Origin: RUG12395 sp045541735
GTDB taxonomy: Bacteria; Bacillota; Clostridia; Oscillospirales; CAG-272
Assembly (NCBI GenBank): GCA_045541735.1
Contig: JAZQJQ010000083.1
Location: 1 to 6,394 of the forward strand
Direction of reading: 5' to 3'
Length of the DNA: 6,394 nucleotides
Part shown: positions 1 through 4,850 of the stretch, piece by piece
How positions within the stretch are numbered: position 1 is the first letter of the stretch
How the letters are laid out: each line of letters starts with the position of its first letter
Position numbers and translations under genes: made by a program
The notes under the pieces: model-generated
What the model saw: the letters and a program-made list of their open reading frames with translations, nothing else
Database searches by the model: none
What the model was told of the DNA's origin: nothing

Positions 1-2062
1 CAAGATGGACAACTACCGTGCTACCGACTACTTCGACGGTAGCTTCTGCATCGCAAATGCAAAGAACTACTACCATCAGGGCACTATCGCTTACACCGAG
101 TCCATGCTTCAGAATCAGTTCAAGTTTGCTGATCTCAAGAAGGGTGCTGACGGTGTATACACCGATGCTGACGGCAACCCCATGGGTATCGCTGTTGATT
201 TCGCACTTCAGGAGTGGCTTGGCGGCAACAGCCTCAAGGCATACGTTGACTCCTACGGCGCTCAGTACTTCAACCTCGAGAAGTGGGATGCCCTCCTCGC
301 GCTTGCTGATGCAAACGGCGTAGCTCCCCTTACCGATGAGTCTTACGGTTACCTCGTATCCGTTATCTCCACCGCAGCTTGGGGTGAGAGCGACGCTGAC
401 GCTTTCAACTACTTCGCTGAAGGCTTTAACTACGTAGACAATTACGATTTCGCTAACGTTGGTATCATGAAGACCGGCGACTACGAGATCACCATCGTTC
501 TCGGCAAGTCTCTTGCAGGCTTCAACCTTCTCTACAACCTCTCCGGTAACTGGATCGTTTACGAGCCTTACTATGAGGCAGGTAAGAAGCAGGTTGGCGA
601 CACCGAGGCTTGGACCAACTCTTACAACTCTTCCGTTGAGACCACCATGTCCTACGGTCCTTACAAGCTCGTTGAGTATCAGCAGGATAAGTCCATGAAG
701 TTCGTTAAGAACGAGAACTGGTTCGGCTATACCGACGGTAAGCACATCTACACCGATCCCACCGATGGCAAGACCTATCCTATGTACCAGACCACCGCTA
801 TCAACTGCCAGGTTGTTGCTGAGGCTGATACCAGAAAGCTTATGTTCCTTAAGGGCGAGCTTATGGGCTACGGTCTCCAGACCGATGACTACGCAGAGTA
901 CCGTGATTCTGAGTTCTGCTACGTAACTCCTTCCGAGACCATCTTCTTCTTCATCTTCAACGGTTACCTTGAGGCAATCCAGAAGAGAGAAGCAGCTGAG
1001 GGCTTCGACAAGACCAAGTTCGATATCGAAACTCTTACCCTCGTTTCCTTCCGTAAGGCTGTTGCAGTTACTTACGATAAGGAAGCTCTCTGTACCGCAG
1101 TATCTCCCGCTCGTTCCGGCGGTTACGGTCTTATCGGTACCAACTACATCTACGATCCCGAGTCCGGTGCTCAGTACCGCGACACCGATCAGGCTAAGAA
1201 GGCTCTCTGCGACTTCTACTCTGTAGACGTTACCAAGTTTGCTTCTCTCGACGAGGCTGTAGATTCCATCACCGGTTACGACCCCGTAGCTGCTAAGGCT
1301 CTCTACACCGAGGCGTTCAACGAAGCAATCGAAAAGGGCTTCATCACCGATAACGATAAGGACGGCAAGTCCGACCAGGCTATCGAGATCGTATACGCTT
1401 CTTCTGCTTCTTCCGCATTCATCACCAAGACTCTTGATTACCTCAATGAGAAGATGAATGAGGTTACCGCAGGCACTCCTTTCGAGGGCAAGATCAAGTT
1501 CGTTGAGTCCGCTCCTCTCGGCAATGAGTGGTCCAATGAGATCAAGGCAGGTAATGCGGATACCGTTCTCGGCGGTTGGTCCGGCTCTGCTCTCGATCCC
1601 TTCGGTCTTACCGATCTTTACACCAACCCCTCTTACCAGTACGACGCTAAGTGGTTCAACGCTACTACCGTTGATCTTACTCTTGACGTAAACGTTGCTA
1701 AGATCGGCGAGGCTAAGGACGTTAAGTCCGTTACCATGAACCTCAAGCAGTGGTCCGATGCTCTTAACGGTACTACCGTTGAGGTTAACGGCGTTGAGTA
1801 CTGCTTCGGCGACGGTATCGCTGACGTTGACACCCGTCTTGACATTCTCGCTGCAATCGAGACCAAGGTTCTTATGACCTACGACTACATTCCTATGCTT
1901 CAGGACGGTAGCATGGCTCTCCTTTCTCAGCAGGTATACTACGTTGTAGAAGAGTACAATCCCATTATGGGCCGTGGCGGCATCCGCTACATGAAGTATA
2001 ACTACGACGATACTGCTTGGGCAGCTTACGTTGCAGAGAACAACTACGAGCTTAAGTATTAA
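1..2062 (+). CDS. oppA: Oligopeptide-type ABC transporter substrate-binding protein (SBP_bac_5 family), 5'-truncated
   Basis: Extracellular solute-binding subunit expected to capture peptides and hand them to the OppBC channel; the ligand cannot be read from sequence. The frame is open from the first base, and the Met at position 5 is almost certainly internal: no Shine-Dalgarno or signal peptide/lipobox is present, so the N-terminus lies upstream. Counting from that Met (685 residues), family hallmarks are the GPY segment (S216-Y-G-P-Y220) followed by a basic/Asn-Trp stretch ending near NWFG (238-241), the GWSGSALDPF segment (524-533) before a C-terminal lobe, and a C-terminal region with an IPM segment near 629-631. 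D449-N-D-K-D-G-K-S-D457 fits a DxDxDGxxD calcium-loop pattern. The visible part alone exceeds the usual ~540 residues of OppA. Codon use is strongly biased (no ATA Ile or GGA Gly codon found by eye), suggesting high expression. Ends in TAA. Family assignment is secure; the symbol is family-level only. Confidence 0.93.
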   Translation, partial: KMDNYRATDYFDGSFCIANAKNYYHQGTIAYTESMLQNQFKFADLKKGADGVYTDADGNPMGIAVDFALQEWLGGNSLKAYVDSYGAQYFNLEKWDALLALADANGVAPLTDESYGYLVSVISTAAWGESDADAFNYFAEGFNYVDNYDFANVGIMKTGDYEITIVLGKSLAGFNLLYNLSGNWIVYEPYYEAGKKQVGDTEAWTNSYNSSVETTMSYGPYKLVEYQQDKSMKFVKNENWFGYTDGKHIYTDPTDGKTYPMYQTTAINCQVVAEADTRKLMFLKGELMGYGLQTDDYAEYRDSEFCYVTPSETIFFFIFNGYLEAIQKREAAEGFDKTKFDIETLTLVSFRKAVAVTYDKEALCTAVSPARSGGYGLIGTNYIYDPESGAQYRDTDQAKKALCDFYSVDVTKFASLDEAVDSITGYDPVAAKALYTEAFNEAIEKGFITDNDKDGKSDQAIEIVYASSASSAFITKTLDYLNEKMNEVTAGTPFEGKIKFVESAPLGNEWSNEIKAGNADTVLGGWSGSALDPFGLTDLYTNPSYQYDAKWFNATTVDLTLDVNVAKIGEAKDVKSVTMNLKQWSDALNGTTVEVNGVEYCFGDGIADVDTRLDILAAIETKVLMTYDYIPMLQDGSMALLSQQVYYVVEEYNPIMGRGGIRYMKYNYDDTAWAAYVAENNYELKY

Positions 2063-2065
2063 TTT

Positions 2066-2082
2066 TCAGCCGTTACGGTTGA
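2066..2082 (+). other. Small hairpin directly after the binding-protein stop codon
   Basis: TCAGCCG pairs with CGGTTGA around the loop TTA (seven pairs, one of them G-U). It begins four bases after the stop codon. It is short and followed by another palindrome, so it may be part of a structured 3' end that protects the binding-protein transcript. That role is inference. Confidence 0.35.
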
Positions 2083-2083
2083 C

Positions 2084-2097
2084 ACTTAATATTAAGT
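2084..2097. repeat. Perfect 14-bp palindrome ACTTAATATTAAGT
   Basis: The sequence equals its own reverse complement over 14 bases and lies 21 bases after the stop codon. It is AT-rich, so as RNA it would make only a weak hairpin; as DNA it could be a dimeric-protein site. Its central TAATATTA recurs at the centre of the second palindrome upstream of oppB (positions 2259-2266). Function is unknown. Confidence 0.4.
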
Positions 2098-2115
2098 TTT
2101 GAGCATAACCACTAT

Positions 2116-2146
2116 CTCGCAAGGGGGTCTTTCGCCCCCTTGCGGG
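2116..2146 (+). terminator. Strong GC-rich hairpin after the binding-protein gene, lacking a U-tract
   Basis: The left arm 2116-2127 (CTCGCAAGGGGG) pairs with 2135-2146 (CCCCCTTGCGGG) around a 7-base loop: 12 pairs with one G-U. The run after it is AAAGTTGCG, not a T-run, so it does not meet the classical intrinsic-terminator pattern. In many SBP-permease operons a stable hairpin between the binding-protein gene and the permease genes lets the binding protein be made in excess, by partial termination or by blocking 3' exonucleases. That role fits the position here but is inferred. Confidence 0.6.
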
Positions 2147-2180
2147 AAAGTTGCGTATTAAATGAGTTTGAATATGCGTG

Positions 2181-2208
2181 TTGAAATAGAAAAAACGCGC
2201 AAAATAAT
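2181..2208 (+). promoter_or_regulatory. Possible sigma-A-type promoter ahead of oppB
   Basis: TTGAAA (2181-2186) and AATAAT (2203-2208) are separated by 16 bases; each matches five of six consensus positions. The mismatch in the -10 box is at its usually well conserved first T, and the region is AT-rich, so chance is possible. If real, transcription would start near 2215 and give permease/ATPase genes a source of RNA independent of the binding-protein gene, with a leader of about 75-80 bases containing the palindrome at 2247-2279. Confidence 0.3.
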
Positions 2209-2246
2209 ACACGTTCGGTGTGAAAACCGCCGTTACGCGTTCATTG

Positions 2247-2279
2247 TTTAAGCGGCAGTAATATTACTGCAGGCTTAAA
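2247..2279. promoter_or_regulatory. Two-part inverted repeat just upstream of the oppB ribosome-binding site
   Basis: An outer pair TTTAAGC (2247-2253) / GCTTAAA (2273-2279) flanks a perfect 16-bp inner palindrome GCAGTAATATTACTGC (2255-2270), with one unpaired base on the left and two on the right. Total complementarity is 15 pairs over 33 bases. It ends three bases before GGAGG (2283-2287), the oppB Shine-Dalgarno. It could be an operator for a dimeric regulator or an RNA hairpin in the leader that affects translation or stability of oppBCD mRNA. The symmetry is visible directly; the function is not. Confidence 0.55.
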
Positions 2280-2293
2280 TCCGGAGGTTAATT

Positions 2294-3250
2294 ATGGTTA
2301 AATACGCTTTGCAAAGAACCGCACTGATGCTGTTCACCTTGTTCATCATCACTCTCATGTGCTTCGTTCTTATCAGGATGCTTCCCCTGCCGCCTCTTCC
2401 CATCGGTGACCCTCACACTCCCGTTATTGAGGCACGCCGCGAGGCACTTGGATACAATAAGCCCTATCTCGTACAGTTCGGAATCTTTCTCCGCGATGTG
2501 TTTACTAAATGGGACTGGGGTATATGCGACAGCGCAAAGTACTACGGAAAGGACGTAGCAGAGCTGTTCACATCCAAGCTTCCCGCATCTATGATAGTAA
2601 ATCTGTATTCCATAATCTTCAGTATACCGATAGGAATTGCTCTCGGTATTTTTGCCGCACTTAAAAAGAACACTTGGATCGACCATACTATTTCAACCCT
2701 TGTTATGGTATGTATCTCGGTTCCTTCGTTCGTTTACGCCTTCCTTATCCAGTATATCCTTTGCTTCAAGCTTAATTTGTTCCCGCTCGTTATGAAGGGA
2801 GGAACGGACTGGTTCTCTTGGCCTATGTTCGTCTCAATGATGCCTCCCGTGCTTTCCCTCGCATTCGGTACTATTGCCGGATTTACCCGTACGACCCGTG
2901 CGGAGCTTACCGAGGTGCTGACAAGCGAGTTTATGCTCCTTGCACGCACAAAGGGACTTACCAAGCGCCAGGCTACTGTACGCCACGCTATGAAGAACTG
3001 TATGGTAGTCGTTCTTCCCGCTATCTTCGGTTCCTTTATCGGAATCCTTTCCGGATCCCTTATCATCGAGAAGATATTCTCCATCCCCGGAGTAGGTGAG
3101 CTTTATCTCTACTCTATCAACGCTCTTGACTATCCTCTGTTTATTCTGCTTACCGTCTTCTACACCGCCATCGGCCTTGCCGCAGGTATAGTAGTTGACA
3201 TCAGCTACGGCTTTATCGACCCCCGTATCCGTATGGGCTCGAAAAAGTAA
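2294..3250 (+). CDS. oppB: Opp/Dpp-family ABC transporter permease, OppB subunit
   Basis: One of the two membrane subunits forming the translocation channel of the peptide importer. The 318-residue length is typical for OppB/DppB. Six membrane segments are apparent near residues 10-28, 100-122, 133-157, 176-197, 237-260 and 282-305, with the usual extracytoplasmic stretch after TM1 holding an IGDP segment (37-40). The EAA coupling loop that docks on the ATPase is seen at about 212-235 (ARTKGL followed by RHAMKN), then the family-typical IIEKIFSIPGVGEL (257-270) and the C-terminal DPRIR (309-313). The ATG at 2294 is chosen because GGAGG (2283-2287) lies six bases upstream. A 231-base structured spacer separates it from the binding-protein gene; oppC follows after 33 bases. 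It uses ATA and GGA codons freely, unlike the binding-protein gene. Which peptide or ligand it carries is unknown. Confidence 0.95.
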   Translation: MVKYALQRTALMLFTLFIITLMCFVLIRMLPLPPLPIGDPHTPVIEARREALGYNKPYLVQFGIFLRDVFTKWDWGICDSAKYYGKDVAELFTSKLPASMIVNLYSIIFSIPIGIALGIFAALKKNTWIDHTISTLVMVCISVPSFVYAFLIQYILCFKLNLFPLVMKGGTDWFSWPMFVSMMPPVLSLAFGTIAGFTRTTRAELTEVLTSEFMLLARTKGLTKRQATVRHAMKNCMVVVLPAIFGSFIGILSGSLIIEKIFSIPGVGELYLYSINALDYPLFILLTVFYTAIGLAAGIVVDISYGFIDPRIRMGSKK

Positions 3251-3283
3251 TGCCGGTGCAGTTTACGAAAGGAGTCATCTAAC

Positions 3284-4849
3284 ATGGAAAACAATTACGC
3301 GCATATCCCTCAGGAAAAGTTCGCTTTTGCCCAGAAGGACGCCGTTTTACACGATACAAAGTTTGATACCAAGGCTCGCAGCTATTTTGCGGACGCGCTT
3401 ATCCGTTTCAAAAAGAATAAGTCCTCCGTTGTTGCTGCTTATATCATTCTCTTTCTCATAATCTTTGCGATCGTTGCCCCTATCGTTACCCCTTACAAGA
3501 TAACCGACAAGGATAATATCTACACTAATTTTCCTCCTTATAATCCCGCTGTTGCTGAGCTCAATATCGGTATTCTCGACGGTTCCGTAACCTATACCTC
3601 CGTTAACGAGACCAAGATCGCCGCCCTCAAGGCTATCGGTATTGAGACCGGTATGAATCCCTATATCAAGACCGTGGGAACTACCGAGACCAAGTCGATC
3701 TACCGCGGCCAGGAAAGAATAACCACCACTTACAAGGTAAAGGTCAACAGATATTTTGAGCAGGGTGTCCGACATCTTGTTATTTCCACCGACGAATTCG
3801 CAAGAATGCAGGAATGGCAGAACGAGACCGGTATCCAGCTGTTTTATCCTGTTGTTGACCTCGCAAAGGTCTACCCCGGAGTTGAGGCGACCGAGCTTCG
3901 CCTTGTAGCTAAAAACTCCAATATCTGGTATCAATGTGCAGATACCAAGAACACTCCCGCTTATGATGCAAGCGGAAACTTCATTCCCGCTTACGTTACC
4001 GGTGTTACCTATGAGGAACCGGAGTATCAATATAACTCAAAGCGCATTGAAGGTGACGACGGCAGTTACGTTTACTGCACAAAAAAATCCGGATCGGTTG
4101 AAGTACGCGTTTGCTACTACAACTATTATCAGTATCTCAAGGGAATGGAGCCCAATTACCTCTTCGGAACCGACGAGTACGGACGCGATCTGTTCGGCGC
4201 TATCGGTATAGGTGCCCGTTTCTCCCTTATATTCGCAGTTCTTGTTTCCGCGATAAATCTGACCATCGGCGCTATCTACGGCTCCATTCAGGGTTACTAC
4301 GGCGGAATGGTCGATATGATCCTTGACCGTATTTCCGATATTCTCTCCGGAGTACCCTTTACAGTTGTTGCGGTTCTTTTCCAGCTGCATCTTGCAAAAA
4401 AGGTCGGTATCGTCCCAGCATTCCTTTTCGCGTTCGTTATGACCGGCTGGATAAGTATGGCCGCTCTTACAAGAAAGCAGTTCTACCGCTTCAAGAGCCA
4501 GGAATACGTGCTTGCGGCAAAAACTCTCGGCGCGAGCGACAGAAGACTCATGTTCAAGCATATCTTCCCGAACTCCCTCGGAACCATCGTTACAAGCTGT
4601 GTGCTTGTTATCCCCGGTGTTATAAATTCCGAGACGTCTCTTACCTATCTCGGAATCATCAACCTTTCTACCTTCGCGGGTACCAGTATAGGTGAGCTTA
4701 TGTCCCTCGGTCAGACCGCTATGACCGGTTCGCCGCACGCAATGCTGTTCCCGTCGCTGTTCGTATCTCTTCTGCTCATTTCCTTCAACCTGTTCGGTAA
4801 CGGTCTGAGAGATGCGTTCAACCCGTCTACGAGAGGAGTGGAAGACTAA
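3284..4849 (+). CDS. oppC: Opp/Dpp-family ABC transporter permease, OppC subunit with enlarged extracytoplasmic loop
   Basis: Second channel subunit, partner of OppB. The ATG at 3284 is supported by AAAGGAG (3268-3274) nine bases upstream. The order is: cytoplasmic N-terminus with an OppC_N-like segment (FDTKARSYFADALIRFKKN, about 27-45), TM1 (48-68), a ~220-residue extracytoplasmic region, the hallmark FGTDEYGRDLF (294-304), then membrane segments near 313-336, 355-371, 376-396, 432-450 and 486-505. The EAA loop is at 407-430 (AAKTLGAS then HIFPNSL), and the C-terminus has the expected GNGLRDAFNPSTR (505-517). OppC proteins are usually about 300-340 residues; this one has 521, the excess lying between TM1 and the GTD motif. 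oppD starts one base after its stop, so the genes are almost certainly co-transcribed and translationally coupled. Confidence 0.93.
   Translation: MENNYAHIPQEKFAFAQKDAVLHDTKFDTKARSYFADALIRFKKNKSSVVAAYIILFLIIFAIVAPIVTPYKITDKDNIYTNFPPYNPAVAELNIGILDGSVTYTSVNETKIAALKAIGIETGMNPYIKTVGTTETKSIYRGQERITTTYKVKVNRYFEQGVRHLVISTDEFARMQEWQNETGIQLFYPVVDLAKVYPGVEATELRLVAKNSNIWYQCADTKNTPAYDASGNFIPAYVTGVTYEEPEYQYNSKRIEGDDGSYVYCTKKSGSVEVRVCYYNYYQYLKGMEPNYLFGTDEYGRDLFGAIGIGARFSLIFAVLVSAINLTIGAIYGSIQGYYGGMVDMILDRISDILSGVPFTVVAVLFQLHLAKKVGIVPAFLFAFVMTGWISMAALTRKQFYRFKSQEYVLAAKTLGASDRRLMFKHIFPNSLGTIVTSCVLVIPGVINSETSLTYLGIINLSTFAGTSIGELMSLGQTAMTGSPHAMLFPSLFVSLLLISFNLFGNGLRDAFNPSTRGVED
3497..4156 (+). other. Insertion domain in OppC between TM1 and the GTDE-GRD motif
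   Basis: OppC residues about 72-291. Ordinary OppC has only some 30-40 residues here. The segment begins after PIVTPYK, passes through a PPYNP motif (84-88), and looks mixed alpha/beta with many Thr, Tyr and Glu residues and no membrane segment. It contains three Cys (218, 265, 277), which could allow a disulfide if the domain is outside the cell, as the topology predicts. It resumes the family sequence at NYLFGTDEYGRD. I do not recognise a named domain. A role in docking the large binding protein is plausible but inferred. Confidence 0.75.
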
Positions 4850-4850
4850 A

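Noticed and set aside
5..7. ATG as a true start of the binding protein
   Set aside because: The window opens in frame, there is no Shine-Dalgarno or signal sequence, and the first residues resemble the interior of a binding-protein lobe.
2079..2109. TTGACA at 2079-2084 as a -35 box
   Set aside because: No acceptable -10 hexamer at 16-18 bases downstream; the nearest candidate (CATAAC, 19-base spacing) is poor, and TTGACA overlaps the hairpin and palindrome after the stop.
2162..2251. 29-codon open frame starting at ATG 2162 in the intergenic region
   Set aside because: Only a weak purine stretch lies upstream, the product has no features, and it overlaps the promoter candidate and palindrome.
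3347..4030. Open frame of 227 codons on the minus strand opposite the OppC loop insert
   Set aside because: The + frame is continuous with OppC on both sides; the antisense product has no recognisable features. It is an effect of codon bias.
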